In this document: in pieces, positions 1-9,266 of the stretch
Layout: each line of letters opens with the position of its first letter
Numbering within the stretch: position 1 is the stretch's first letter
Source: Coprobacter tertius
GTDB taxonomy: Bacteria > Bacteroidota > Bacteroidia > Bacteroidales > Coprobacteraceae
NCBI RefSeq assembly: GCF_024330105.1
Contig: NZ_JANDHW010000002.1
Span: forward strand, 124,001 to 188,000
DNA: 64,000 bases
Direction of reading: 5' to 3'
Notes under the pieces: model-generated
Database searches by the model: none
What the model was told of the DNA's origin: nothing
What the model saw: only the letters and a program-made list of their open reading frames with translations
Made by a program: the position numbers and the translations under genes

Positions 1-1
1 A

Positions 2-1795
2 AAGAAAAGTGATGTAATCGGGGTAAATATATTCTCTAATCCGAATATTCCGCTTGAAATACAGGATCGGATCAAAATGGATGATATGGTCGATTTTAAT
101 ATGACTTATATGTTCCCGAATGTCAACGGGCATTATTACCCCACTTGTAAACAGGGAGGTATAAATCTTTATACTAAAGTGTGCAAGTGGTACGACATGA
201 ATGATAATTTTAACGGATATGTTTTTATTAATATCGATGATACGGAACGAATAAACTCATCCAACCGGATTCGAGATTTCGAAAACCTATTTTCGTTTAT
301 TTCTGATTATGCCAAAGTAGGATATTGTAAGCTAAACCTGGTGAATAAAGAAGGTTATGCTATAAAACAGTGGTATAGGAATATAGGAGAGGATGAAAAT
401 AAACCGCTATCGGAAATTGTTGGAATATATGATAAAGTTCATCCTGAGGATAGAGAACGTTTAATAGAATATTTGAATAAAGCGTTAAATGGAATTTCGA
501 GTAGTTTCAGAGATGAAATCCGGGTTTCTCGTAATGATAATTCCGATGAATGGAACTGGCTGAGTATGAATGTCGTGATAACGGAATATGAGCCGGAAAA
601 GGGTCTTGTCGAACTTATCGGTATAAGTTATGATATTACCGAGCTTAAGGAAACGGAGGCAAAATTAGTCGCTGCCAGGGATAAGGCGGAGGCAATGGAT
701 CGGTTAAAATCGGCGTTCCTTGCCAATATGAGTCATGAGATACGTACTCCTTTGAATGCTATTGTGGGATTTTCTAATCTGTTGGTCGATACTGAAGATA
801 TCGATGAACGCTTGAAATACATACATATTGTTCAAGAAAATAATGATTTGTTATTACAATTGATTTCGGATATTCTCGATTTGTCGAAGATAGAAGCCGG
901 TACCGTTGAATTTGTACGTGAAAATGTTGATGTGAATTTACTTTGTGAAGAATTGGTATATTCACTGCAGATTAAAAAACCGGAGGGGGTAGAATTGATT
1001 TTCGATCCGCATCTTTTTCATTGTCATTTGACCAGCGATCGTAATCGTCTTATACAGATTCTTACAAACTTTATCAACAATGCGTTTAAATTTACATTAC
1101 GGGGGAGTATATGTGTCGGTTATGAAGATCACGGTGAATATGTCGAGTTTTATGTAGAGGATACCGGTATCGGAATTTCTAAAGAAGAACAGTCCCATAT
1201 TTTCGATCGTTTTGTAAAATTAAACAGCTTTGTGAACGGTACAGGGTTAGGTTTGTCGATTTGTAAAACGATTGTTGAACAATTAGGAGGAACTATCGGT
1301 GTGGACTCGGAAATAGGAAAAGGGTCACGCTTCTGGTTTACTCATCCCCGAAAACAGATTATTGAAAAAGAAGTTTATTCGGGTTCCCATAATTTTCAAA
1401 AAGATATACCTGCTGCAGAGAAGGGAAAACCGTTGGTGTTAATAGCCGAAGATACCCAAAGTAATTTTATGCTTATGTCGGCGATCTTGCGTAAAGATTA
1501 TAAAATCGAATGGGCTCATGACGGACTCGAAGTTGTGAAAATGTGCCGGGACTTATCTCCCGATCTTATTCTTATGGATATACGTATGCCACATATGAAC
1601 GGTCTCGAAGCTACTCGTAAGATACGGGAATTCGACCTATCGGTCCCGATCTTGGCCGTTACTGCTTTTGCTTTCGAGAATGATAAAAAAAATGCTCTTC
1701 AGGCAGGCTGTAACGGATTTATCGCAAAACCTATTATTGTACAAACATTTAAAGAACAAGTAAAAAATGCACTTTCCGGCAAATTAACTAATTAA
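2..1795 (+). CDS. Hybrid sensor histidine kinase/response regulator, 5' end outside the window
   Basis: The reading frame is open to the first base of the window (codons from position 2 onward have no stop), so the ATG at 77 is internal and the true start lies upstream. Visible domains in order: a PAS-like fold with a PAC tail (about nt 280-660), a HisKA dimerisation helix with the SHEIRTPLNAIVGF H-box (His codon near 734), a HATPase domain with the N-box, a DTGIGI G1 box and a GTGLGLSI G2 box, then a C-terminal receiver with IAEDTQSN acidic residues, the phospho-acceptor Asp in LMDIRMP (codon 1576) and a conserved KP lysine. No membrane segment is visible in the retained part. Such proteins autophosphorylate on His and pass the phosphate to the attached receiver. 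The input signal and output partner are not visible. The gene ends at a bidirectional terminator and is convergent with the next gene. Confidence 0.95.
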   Translation, partial: KKSDVIGVNIFSNPNIPLEIQDRIKMDDMVDFNMTYMFPNVNGHYYPTCKQGGINLYTKVCKWYDMNDNFNGYVFINIDDTERINSSNRIRDFENLFSFISDYAKVGYCKLNLVNKEGYAIKQWYRNIGEDENKPLSEIVGIYDKVHPEDRERLIEYLNKALNGISSSFRDEIRVSRNDNSDEWNWLSMNVVITEYEPEKGLVELIGISYDITELKETEAKLVAARDKAEAMDRLKSAFLANMSHEIRTPLNAIVGFSNLLVDTEDIDERLKYIHIVQENNDLLLQLISDILDLSKIEAGTVEFVRENVDVNLLCEELVYSLQIKKPEGVELIFDPHLFHCHLTSDRNRLIQILTNFINNAFKFTLRGSICVGYEDHGEYVEFYVEDTGIGISKEEQSHIFDRFVKLNSFVNGTGLGLSICKTIVEQLGGTIGVDSEIGKGSRFWFTHPRKQIIEKEVYSGSHNFQKDIPAAEKGKPLVLIAEDTQSNFMLMSAILRKDYKIEWAHDGLEVVKMCRDLSPDLILMDIRMPHMNGLEATRKIREFDLSVPILAVTAFAFENDKKNALQAGCNGFIAKPIIVQTFKEQVKNALSGKLTN

Positions 1796-1860
1796 GAAAT
1801 ATATTCGGTTATTTTTATATTATATATTCGGTAAAGGCCGGAATACAGTTTATAGTAATA

Positions 1861-1893
1861 AAAAAGGATGATAAAGCGTATCATCCTTTTTTA
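1861..1893. terminator. Bidirectional intrinsic terminator between convergent kinase genes
   Basis: A perfect 12-bp stem (1861-1872 with 1880-1891) has a 7-nt loop. It carries A-rich and T-rich flanks, so it can end transcription from both the upstream plus-strand kinase and the downstream minus-strand kinase. Confidence 0.85.
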
Positions 1894-1970
1894 TTTTATG
1901 GAATTTATATTTTTGCGTGGATATGGGTTTCTACTTATTAATAAGTAAAGAGATTTTTCCGGAGGAAGTT

Positions 1971-3101
1971 TTATTTTTTCAAAGGGACAGAAAAACAGAA
2001 TGTAGAACCCTTTCCTTTTTCCGATTCAAACCAGAGTTCTCCTCCATTTTTTTCAACAAAATCTTTACATAAGAGTAACCCGAGTCCGGATCCTTCTTCT
2101 TTGTGTGTACCGTATGAACTGAAATGTGTGTCTTCGTGTAGTAACTTTTCTTGGTCTTCTTTGCTTATTCCGCATCCCGAGTCTTTCACGCAAATGATCG
2201 CTTTATCATCTTGAATATTCAAATCAACATATATGTTACTCCCCTCATGACTGAATTTTACAGCGTTGCTCAATAAATTGCGTGTGACGGTTTTAATCAT
2301 ATCGATATCTGCATGTACAATTGCCGAATGGTTTTTGTAATCTTGTTTGATGTTTATGTGTTTTAATTCTGCAACCATACTGAGTACATTGATCATAGAC
2401 TCCAACACTTCGGTAATTTCAAAATCCTGGTATACAACATTTAATTTACCGATTTGGCTTTTTGTCCATTTCAGTAAATTGTCCAATAAAGAAAATACTT
2501 CCTCTGTGGTTCGGTTGGCCATTTCGAGCATTTCGAACATATCTTTTCCGATAGTTTCCGATGGCAGGTTCAGTATGAGCATATTCAGTACCATTTTTAT
2601 AGCACCCATAGGCGAACGTAGATCATGCGCTATGACCGAATAGAGTTTGTCGCGACCGCATATAATTTTTCTTAATTCTTCTGTTTGTCGTATAATAATG
2701 CGTTTTGCAGCTACCAGCGATAATTGATGGTCGATACGTATAATCAGTTCCTCTTTTTTGAAAGGTTTTGATATAAAGTCGTTTCCACCGGCCTGAAACC
2801 CATTTACAACGTCGAACGTCGCATTTAGTGCAGTTAAGAATATAATGGGAATTTCTTTTGTCTCGGGATTGGATTTAATTTGCTGTGCAACTTCGTAACC
2901 GCTCATTCCAGGCATCATAACGTCGAGCAGCAATAAGTCGGGTTTTTCTTTCTCGGTAAGTTCCAGGGCTTGATAACCACTGCTCGCAGTGAGTACATTA
3001 TATTTTTCCTTTACCAGTAGGGTCTTTAATAGTAAGACATTCGAACTGATATCGTCAACAATCAGTATTTTATACTCACCGCGGTTTATTTCCATTTCCA
3101 T
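1971..3101 (-). CDS. Receiver-histidine kinase (REC-HisKA-HATPase)
   Basis: A soluble 376-residue protein with an N-terminal receiver domain: acidic pair D16/D17, phospho-acceptor D60 in LLLLDVMMP, and a KP lysine near 112. A histidine kinase follows, with H159 in the H-box AHDLRSPMGA, an N-box with NLLSNAVKFS, a DSGCGIS box and a GSGLGLLLC box. There is no signal peptide or membrane helix, so it is cytoplasmic. This inverted order (receiver first) fits an intermediate in a phosphorelay that takes phosphate from another kinase. It is the last gene of a minus-strand operon, 10 bp after the UDP-glucuronate decarboxylase and two genes after a membrane hybrid kinase. The upstream kinase is an obvious candidate partner, though pairing is inferred from position only. 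Confidence 0.93.
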   Translation of the reverse strand: MEMEINRGEYKILIVDDISSNVLLLKTLLVKEKYNVLTASSGYQALELTEKEKPDLLLLDVMMPGMSGYEVAQQIKSNPETKEIPIIFLTALNATFDVVNGFQAGGNDFISKPFKKEELIIRIDHQLSLVAAKRIIIRQTEELRKIICGRDKLYSVIAHDLRSPMGAIKMVLNMLILNLPSETIGKDMFEMLEMANRTTEEVFSLLDNLLKWTKSQIGKLNVVYQDFEITEVLESMINVLSMVAELKHINIKQDYKNHSAIVHADIDMIKTVTRNLLSNAVKFSHEGSNIYVDLNIQDDKAIICVKDSGCGISKEDQEKLLHEDTHFSSYGTHKEEGSGLGLLLCKDFVEKNGGELWFESEKGKGSTFCFSVPLKK

Positions 3102-3111
3102 AATGCAACTT

Positions 3112-4053
3112 TTATTCTATGTGGTTTATATCGAAATATTCTATCATTTTTAATAGCCCTTCCTCGAGTTGAACGACAGGCTCCCAGTTTAATTTTACTT
3201 TAGCTAGAGTGATATCGGGTTTCCGTTGCTGGGGATCGTCATAGGGGAGAGGTAAAAATAATATCTTTGATTTAGAATTTGTCAGTTCGATTACCTTTTG
3301 GGCCAGATCGAGAATTGTCATTTCTACAGGATTTCCTAAGTTTACGGGGCCTGTGAAATTATCCTCTGTATTCATCATGCGTATCATCCCTTCTATCAGG
3401 TCGTCGATGTATTGGAAACTCCGTGTCTGGCTTCCGTCTCCGTATATCGTTATGTCTTTATTGTGTAATGCCTGCAGTATAAAGTTAGAAACGACCCTGC
3501 CGTCGTGGGCAACCATTTTAGGACCATAGGTATTGAATATTCTGACAATTTTTATGCGTAGGTTATGCTGCCGGTGATAATCCATAAACAATGTTTCAGC
3601 ACATCGTTTTCCTTCGTCGTAACATGATCTTATTCCGATCGGGTTTACGTTCCCCCAATAAGTTTCGGGTTGAGGATGTATTACGGGATCTCCATATACT
3701 TCACTGGTAGAAGCCTGAAGAATCTTTGCCCTTACTCGTTTTGCCAGCCCCAACATGTTTATGGCTCCATATACAGAGGTTTTGGTTGTTTGTATAGGGT
3801 CGTGTTGATAGTGGATAGGCGATGCCGGACAAGCGAGATTGTATATTTCATCAACTTCGGCCCTATAAGGATCGATAACATCGTGGCGTACGATTTCGAA
3901 ATTGTGACATCCGATCAGATGATCTATATTTTTTTTTACTCCTGTAAAAAAATTATCCAGGCATATAACATCGTTTCCATCCTGAACCAGGCGGGTACAT
4001 AAATGAGATCCGATAAATCCGGCACCTCCGCTTATTAAAATTCTTTTTGCCAT
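3112..4053 (-). CDS. uxs: UDP-glucuronate decarboxylase (UDP-xylose synthase), SDR family
   Basis: A 313-residue extended short-chain dehydrogenase/reductase, the usual length for bacterial UXS. It has the N-terminal Rossmann motif GGAGFIGSH (residues 9-17), the catalytic-region motif [10 protein letters not shown] (114-123), and the YxxxK pair Y145/K149 within SCYDEGKR, which is typical of UDP-glucuronate decarboxylases. These convert UDP-glucuronate to UDP-xylose plus CO2 with bound NAD, supplying xylose for surface glycans. It lies 22 bp after a hybrid kinase and 10 bp before a receiver-kinase, so it is co-transcribed with two signalling genes, which is unusual. UDP-galacturonate epimerases share the fold. 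The SCYDEGKR region favours UXS. Confidence 0.9.
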   Translation of the reverse strand: MAKRILISGGAGFIGSHLCTRLVQDGNDVICLDNFFTGVKKNIDHLIGCHNFEIVRHDVIDPYRAEVDEIYNLACPASPIHYQHDPIQTTKTSVYGAINMLGLAKRVRAKILQASTSEVYGDPVIHPQPETYWGNVNPIGIRSCYDEGKRCAETLFMDYHRQHNLRIKIVRIFNTYGPKMVAHDGRVVSNFILQALHNKDITIYGDGSQTRSFQYIDDLIEGMIRMMNTEDNFTGPVNLGNPVEMTILDLAQKVIELTNSKSKILFLPLPYDDPQQRKPDITLAKVKLNWEPVVQLEEGLLKMIEYFDINHIE

Positions 4054-4075
4054 ATTCTCTATTTTTTAGGCCATT

Positions 4076-7000
4076 TTATAGAAAAATAAAATGCTTCTGT
4101 AAGTTCGATATAATCTGTTTTTTTAATGAATTTGCATTGATGGGCTTAGCCGTGTAATCGTTAAATTCGTTTTCCATGACCCGTTGTTCGTCAGATGAAA
4201 AGGCGAATGCCGTAACTGCAATAATGGGAATGTGTGTCGAGCTTTTGCGTATTTCCTTAGTCGCTTCATAGCCATCCATTTCAGGCATATTAATATCCAT
4301 CAAGATTATTTTCGGATTATGTTTATGGTATAATTCAACAGCTTCGCGGCCATTCCAAGCATGAATCAAAGTATATTCTTTCTTTAGAATAGATTCGACC
4401 AGTTTATAGTTGTATTCGTTATCTTCTGCTACCAAGATTACAATATCTGAATCTTTTACTTTTTCAGGAATATCATCTTCGCTTTCATGATCTTTTTTTT
4501 GAACGGGGTGATATGGAATTGTAAACCGGAATGTAGAACCTTTATTAATTTCTGATTCGGCCGTTATACTACCTCCCATCTTTTTTATGATAGATTCGCA
4601 TATCGATAAACCGAGTCCTGTGCCGGGAACAAACTTATTCAGTTTAATAAAACGTCCGAAAATACTTTGTATTTTTTCAGGAGGTATACCGCATCCTGTA
4701 TCTGAAACAAAAAAATGAAGCATTTGGTTTTCAATAGTATATCCAAAACGGATTTCACCTTTTTCTGTAAATTTGATTGCATTAGAGACTAAATTCAGAA
4801 TTACCTGTATTAATCTGTTTTTTTCGGAATGAATAATACATTCTTGTAAAGAAGAGTCGAAAGCTATTTTTATGGATTTCTCGTTACCGATTTTTAGTTT
4901 TAGAGATAATTCCTGCTCTTTGAGCATTTCGTTGAGGTCGAAATCGGTATAAGTAAAATCCAGAGTTCCCGCTTCGATTTTAGAGAGGTCGAGAATATCA
5001 GAGATCAATTGTAGCAATAAGGCATTGTTATTTTCGATAATCTTGTAATATTCTTGCCGGTCAGATAAATCATCTGTGGAAGCTAATAATTCGGAGAATC
5101 CTACAATTGCATTCAAAGGGGTGCGTATCTCATGACTCATATTGGCAAGGAATGCCGATTTGAGCCGGTTAGACTCTTCAGCATTTTCTTTGGCCGTCAT
5201 AAGATCTTTCTCCATCATTTTACGTTCGGTAATAACTGTCGATGTACCAATGAGCACAGTCGGTTTCCCATTTTCGTTACGCCTTTCGATAGCAGCTTGT
5301 ATCTCGATCCAGTCGAAACAGTCGGTAATGTTGTCTTTTATTATTCTTATTTCTTCTTTGGCTTTTTCTGTTTTTCCATTTATCAGGTCATGATAAGCCT
5401 GTAGAAGTTTCGCTCGGTCTTCTTTATTTATATATTTGAGATAGGCTTTATCGGGAATAGCAATGTGGTTTTCTTTATCGTCACCAATCCCTTTTTTCTG
5501 ATTGCGGCTGGTGATGTCATAATATACTGTTTTACTTTTTATATCCCACCGCCAAGGTATAATATTTGCGACATCAAGTGCCATGGCCAATTTATGATTG
5601 GTAGCGGCGAGTTGTATCTGAGCATTATGTAGTTCGGTACTGTCGATGCAGAATATGTTTACCAGACTTTTATCTTCCGATACATTCATTACGATATCAT
5701 AAAATATATGAGTGTTGTTTCCGTAATAAGAAAAGGTGACCGACCGATTTTCATCCAGGCAGATATTAAGATTGCGGATAAGATCGTTTTTAATATCCGG
5801 AATGGCTTTTTCAATGGAGCGTTCTTTTACTTTTTCGGTTGATGAAATCGTGTCTTCAAAATAAGAATTTACATCTTTTATAATAACGTCTATGGCTATT
5901 CCATCTTTGTTTTTTTTCAGTTTACCATGTATATAAATAACGGGCATACTGTTAATAAGATTGGTATATTGTTCTATTAGTTTTATGTTTCTTAATTGGG
6001 AGATTCTTAATTTCTCGAGTGTTCTCAGTCTTCGATACTGGAATGCTACTATAATGAGTATGAGAAATATTCCTCCTCCTATTAATATATAGCTGTATTT
6101 TTCCCAAAATGTAGGAGGTTTATTATATATGATCGATCCGGGGGGGCAAAGTTTCGGGTCGAGACCGTATGAAACCAGATTTTCGTAATTAAATACGGCT
6201 ACACCACTCGGATGTATATAAGGAGGTATTTCAGAAGCTCGTGTTCCCGATAATATTTGGTTGATTACTTGATCGATTTCTTTTTTATATCGTTCCCGGT
6301 CGTTAACATAGCCTCCGACGATAGAACTTTTTGTACCGATGTCGGCAGAGAGTAAACTAAATAAAGGTACGGGAGAAGTAGAGGTGATTCGGTATGAATT
6401 GGTGAGCATAAACAAATTACCCCAGAAATGTTGTTTCTGAAACCATGAAGAGAATAGTAGGCCATCGGTTTGTGGGTCGATGTTGTTCAGTATATTGAAA
6501 AGGCTATCGGTAGGAATATCTTCTGATGAAATAAACCGATATTTTATTTGAGGATATTTTCCTCGGATGTAATTTTTTAGTTCCGAATCACTTTGTTTAC
6601 TGATGAAAGTTTCATCTCCGATAAAAGTAAATGTCTTCATTTGGGGGAGCATTCTTACCATTATATCGACATTTTCTTGGGGATAAACCGGCTTTTGAAT
6701 GAAAGCTAAATTATATTTTTCCCTTAAATCGGAAATGGGTAAAGTATCGGAGGCATATAAAGGAATTCTTTCCAATATTTTTTTATCGGATGCTATATAG
6801 TCTTTTTCACTGCAAAATATGATGGGTATATCGTGCCCCCATTGAGATGCAATACTACTTAAAAGGATACTGCTACCGAAGCCGACCAATATTACCATTC
6901 TGGGTTTGTGTACCGAGTATGTTTTGAATAAGAGGTGTTTGTATTCTTCGAGATCATGTTGGTTTTCTACCAAAAGCCGGTTCATATTTTCTACATAGAG

Positions 7001-7225
7001 ATTCAGTTTATTGGTCTGTGAAACGAGATTCATGACTGGTTTTATAATATCGAGACTCCACAAAGTCGATTCGGTGTAGGTATTGATTAACAGAATATAG
7101 TCTGTTTCTTTATTTTGTGCATTTGTCTGGGAAGAAAAAGATACGGAGATAAATACCAACAGAGATAAAGTATAGCGGCAAATTAGCCGAATCCCTTTTA
7201 ATATTTTTATTTGGTTAGAATCCAT
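4076..7225 (-). CDS. Membrane hybrid histidine kinase with periplasmic sugar-binding-like sensor domain
   Basis: A 1049-residue protein. An N-terminal hydrophobic segment (about 14-36) is followed by a periplasmic region (about 40-370) that resembles an ABC-type substrate-binding fold, with VGFGSS and FSSWFQKQ stretches. A second membrane helix lies near 377-397. Next come two PAS-like regions (about 415-530 and 545-665), HisKA with the SHEIRTPLNAIVGF H-box (His near 697), HATPase with DTGCGIP and GTGLGLSI boxes, and a C-terminal receiver with phospho-Asp near 975 in LMDINMP. It probably senses a small periplasmic ligand and starts a phosphorelay. It is first in a minus-strand operon with UXS and a REC-kinase. 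Its kinase core closely resembles that of the truncated kinase at the window start, suggesting duplication. The ligand is unknown. Confidence 0.92.
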   Translation of the reverse strand: MDSNQIKILKGIRLICRYTLSLLVFISVSFSSQTNAQNKETDYILLINTYTESTLWSLDIIKPVMNLVSQTNKLNLYVENMNRLLVENQHDLEEYKHLLFKTYSVHKPRMVILVGFGSSILLSSIASQWGHDIPIIFCSEKDYIASDKKILERIPLYASDTLPISDLREKYNLAFIQKPVYPQENVDIMVRMLPQMKTFTFIGDETFISKQSDSELKNYIRGKYPQIKYRFISSEDIPTDSLFNILNNIDPQTDGLLFSSWFQKQHFWGNLFMLTNSYRITSTSPVPLFSLLSADIGTKSSIVGGYVNDRERYKKEIDQVINQILSGTRASEIPPYIHPSGVAVFNYENLVSYGLDPKLCPPGSIIYNKPPTFWEKYSYILIGGGIFLILIIVAFQYRRLRTLEKLRISQLRNIKLIEQYTNLINSMPVIYIHGKLKKNKDGIAIDVIIKDVNSYFEDTISSTEKVKERSIEKAIPDIKNDLIRNLNICLDENRSVTFSYYGNNTHIFYDIVMNVSEDKSLVNIFCIDSTELHNAQIQLAATNHKLAMALDVANIIPWRWDIKSKTVYYDITSRNQKKGIGDDKENHIAIPDKAYLKYINKEDRAKLLQAYHDLINGKTEKAKEEIRIIKDNITDCFDWIEIQAAIERRNENGKPTVLIGTSTVITERKMMEKDLMTAKENAEESNRLKSAFLANMSHEIRTPLNAIVGFSELLASTDDLSDRQEYYKIIENNNALLLQLISDILDLSKIEAGTLDFTYTDFDLNEMLKEQELSLKLKIGNEKSIKIAFDSSLQECIIHSEKNRLIQVILNLVSNAIKFTEKGEIRFGYTIENQMLHFFVSDTGCGIPPEKIQSIFGRFIKLNKFVPGTGLGLSICESIIKKMGGSITAESEINKGSTFRFTIPYHPVQKKDHESEDDIPEKVKDSDIVILVAEDNEYNYKLVESILKKEYTLIHAWNGREAVELYHKHNPKIILMDINMPEMDGYEATKEIRKSSTHIPIIAVTAFAFSSDEQRVMENEFNDYTAKPINANSLKKQIISNLQKHFIFL

Positions 7226-7922
7226 ATATATAGCGTAATCCGCAGACTTTTATCTGGGTGATTTTCAATTATTATTACTATGTCCGTATTTCGAAGGAAT
7301 GGCTTTCGGAATATAATTATTCTTTAATTATTACAGTTGTGGCTTGATTCTGTTACTATTTTCAATACTCTTACTTCATTTGTTTACGGGTATATTTTTA
7401 AACAATACAAGTCGAATCAATCGGGTAATTTTTAGTGAAAGTCAGTTTGTGGGGTATCTAATGGCTGAAACTCGGAAAAATTGTTTGCAATAATTAGTTT
7501 ATACCCGATTCCCGAGAATAGTTTTTTCTCATGTTGGCGGGTGATTTTCTGCTTCATGATTTTAACTCTCTTACACTCTTAATGACACACAATTGCTCTA
7601 AAATTATATATATTCTTAAATATACGGATAACCTAAGTTTTAGACACTACAAAAATATAGATAATTATCACAATACCAAAAAGAATCGGGAACTTTACAT
7701 TTTTAAAATATAGATCGTTTTATTTTTAAATCGACGAAGAAATTGGGGATCATTTAATGCCCGGTATCGATATTGGATGAAATGAATATTTTATCCTTTT
7801 CTTAAAGGATTTGAAAGGGTTCTTAAAGATCTTTTTCAGAATGAAAAGTGTGTTTAAATAAACTTACCGGATACTTGTTTGTTTTAAATATGAATGTTTT
7901 ACTTTTTAATTAATTGTTCAAT
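7226..7922. other. Intergenic region with no recognisable gene
   Basis: About 700 bp of AT-rich sequence lie between the divergent kinase and lipoprotein genes, so it must hold both promoters, but no clear TTTG/TAnnTTTG pair was found. A 7-bp hairpin (7793-7799 with 7804-7810) has no U-tract. A 60-codon open frame at 7531-7713 has no start context, homology or composition that supports it. Confidence 0.5.
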
Positions 7923-8213
7923 ATGAAAAAATTAATCTTTCTTGTCCTTATGGCAATGGGTATTTTTGTCTTTTCGTCATGTAACAATAACAAAAGTACC
8001 AAAGATAAAATAAACGACGGAATAGAAAATGCGAGCGAATCTACGCAAAAAGCCGTAAATAAAGCAGACGATAAGGCTGAAGATGCAAAAGAGCATATAA
8101 AAGAAGGCTGGGAAAATACAAAGGAGTCGTTTAAAGAGGGTGTAGATACAGCTAAGGCTAATGTCAAAGAAAATGTAAATGAACTAAAAAAGGAAGTCAA
8201 GAAAAATAATTGA
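7923..8213 (+). CDS. Small charged amphipathic lipoprotein
   Basis: The chosen ATG at 7923 gives 96 residues and starts directly with a signal sequence (MKKLIFLVLM...) ending in a lipobox, FSSC. A TTG three codons upstream is less likely. The mature part is almost entirely Lys/Glu/Asp/Ala with about 11-residue amphipathic periodicity (repeats such as KADDKAEDAKEHIKEGWENTKESFKEG), like LEA-type, YtxH-like or apolipoprotein-like helices. It is predicted to be anchored in the envelope with an extended helical domain. Proteins of this look are often stress-induced, but nothing here fixes a function. It stands alone and is followed by a strong terminator. Confidence 0.8.
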   Translation: MKKLIFLVLMAMGIFVFSSCNNNKSTKDKINDGIENASESTQKAVNKADDKAEDAKEHIKEGWENTKESFKEGVDTAKANVKENVNELKKEVKKNN

Positions 8214-8235
8214 TGATGATTCTTGATTGTTTACG

Positions 8236-8296
8236 AAATAATTCCGGTAAAATGATGAATAAATAATATCTTCTGATTTTACCGGAATTATTTTGT
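8236..8296 (+). terminator. Intrinsic terminator after the small lipoprotein gene
   Basis: A perfect 18-bp stem (8236-8253 with 8276-8293), rich in the CCGG core, is followed by T residues. It sits 23 bp after the stop codon. Confidence 0.9.
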
Positions 8297-8355
8297 CTAG
8301 TAGATATTATCGCATCTTAAAATAAAGAATATCGAATATTTTACAAAATATATCT

Positions 8356-8826
8356 TTAGCTCGCCTTCCGGCTTTTGTTAGCCAATAGGCAATTTTTGAT
8401 CATAAAAAGTCGTGATTCGATCGTATTTGTTTTTAAATCATGTTTCGATGCAATATCTTTAAGCCTTAATTCGTTTAAATATTGTGCAAAGGCCATCTGT
8501 TTATCTTGTGGCATTTGTTTTAATGATGAATTTACGTCTTTCATTCGGGGGTGTGAGGAACCGATATGAGGAGTTAAATTCCCCGACGATAAAAGGCACT
8601 CTTTTATCAGTTTGGGATAATCGCCGATAAAAAAGTTTTTAATCCATGTTGATAACAGTGGATTGTGATAAAACTTCAGCGGATGGTTAGATGATGATAC
8701 GCGCTTTTCCAGAAGCGGTTCGGAGAGAGAAAGATCTGCCGGTGGAGAAAAAATGTCCGATAGATCATTACCGAAATATCGTTCGTACAATTTTTTCAAT
8801 TCCGCTTCAAATAAATGTTCTTCCAT
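8356..8826 (-). CDS. Small protein with C-terminal sigma-region-4-like helix-turn-helix
   Basis: This 156-residue protein has no signal peptide. Residues 1-105 match nothing I recognise. The C-terminal 45 residues (LRLKDIASKHDLKTNTIESRLFMIK) have the pattern of a sigma-70 region 4 or LuxR-type helix-turn-helix: a helix, IA..H.L as the turn, then a TNTIESRL recognition helix. This suggests a DNA-binding regulator, perhaps a degenerate sigma-like factor without region 2. The start ATG at 8826 is preceded by a structured leader/RNA ending about 45 nt upstream, which may control it. Function is not assigned. Confidence 0.7.
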   Translation of the reverse strand: MEEHLFEAELKKLYERYFGNDLSDIFSPPADLSLSEPLLEKRVSSSNHPLKFYHNPLLSTWIKNFFIGDYPKLIKECLLSSGNLTPHIGSSHPRMKDVNSSLKQMPQDKQMAFAQYLNELRLKDIASKHDLKTNTIESRLFMIKNCLLANKSRKAS

Positions 8827-8870
8827 TTCTTAATTTAAAGTAAAAAGTTAGTAAATCCATTCTGAAGGGA

Positions 8871-9012
8871 AAAAGAAAGAGGGTCTCCTCTGGGTATTAG
8901 TAGGAATAATTTTGTGTATACACATTGTATCACGCTCAGTGGAGAACCTCTCTTTCAAGATCCTATAAACTGCGTAATACAATGCGTTATCTATAAAAAC
9001 AAAATTATTCCT
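8871..9012 (-). ncRNA. Structured RNA or attenuator leader upstream of the HTH gene
   Basis: Read on the minus strand, a perfect 14-bp closing stem AGGAATAATTTTGT/ACAAAATTATTCCT (8999-9012 with 8902-8915) encloses a second 13-bp stem (8972-8984 with 8923-8935) that is complete apart from one pair, which is G-U on this strand. A 36-nt apical loop follows. A small AGAGG-AGAC-CCTCT hairpin (8878-8891) with a TTCTTTTT tail looks like a terminator. The apical loop (8941-8956) can instead pair with the terminator region (8875-8888) over about 14 bp with two bulges. A -7 box TACATTTG at 9017-9024 would start the RNA exactly at the closing stem. It could be an independent sRNA or a switchable leader for the gene at 8826. 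Not matched to a known family. Confidence 0.55.
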
Positions 9013-9016
9013 CTTC

Positions 9017-9024
9017 CAAATGTA
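9017..9024 (-). promoter_or_regulatory. Bacteroidetes -7 promoter element for the structured RNA
   Basis: The minus strand reads TACATTTG, a match to TAnnTTTG, placing the start point at about 9010-9012, the first base of the closing stem. The -33 element is weak (TTTA 17 bp upstream). Confidence 0.5.
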
Positions 9025-9161
9025 AAATAATTTTTTCTATCTAAAGGCGTTTATTTTGAAAAAATCGAGATTTTTCTGCATTATTTAAAGGTTAATAGAA
9101 TTTGCCTTTAGAAAAACGTAGTTTTGTCCCTTAGTTTAGAATGAATTTTGTTTTTTGACAC

Positions 9162-9210
9162 AAAAAATGCCCGGCTACATAGGATCGAAATCTAAGATGT
9201 AGCCGGGCAT
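9162..9210 (-). terminator. Intrinsic terminator of the GH92 gene
   Basis: A perfect 14-bp GC-rich stem (9167-9180 with 9197-9210) has a 16-nt loop and, on the minus strand, is followed by six T residues. It lies 57 bp after the GH92 stop codon. Confidence 0.92.
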
Positions 9211-9266
9211 TCGGATATTTTTAGAAATAATTTATTTAAATTATTGATAGAGTTTTACTAAACCGG

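Noticed and set aside
7531-7713. 60-codon open frame in the kinase-lipoprotein gap
   Set aside because: AT-rich composition, no family pattern and no promoter; treated as random.
8902-9012. MITE-like element with 14-bp terminal inverted repeats
   Set aside because: No target-site duplication at the ends. The second nested stem with a strand-specific G-U pair and the aligned promoter fit an RNA structure better.
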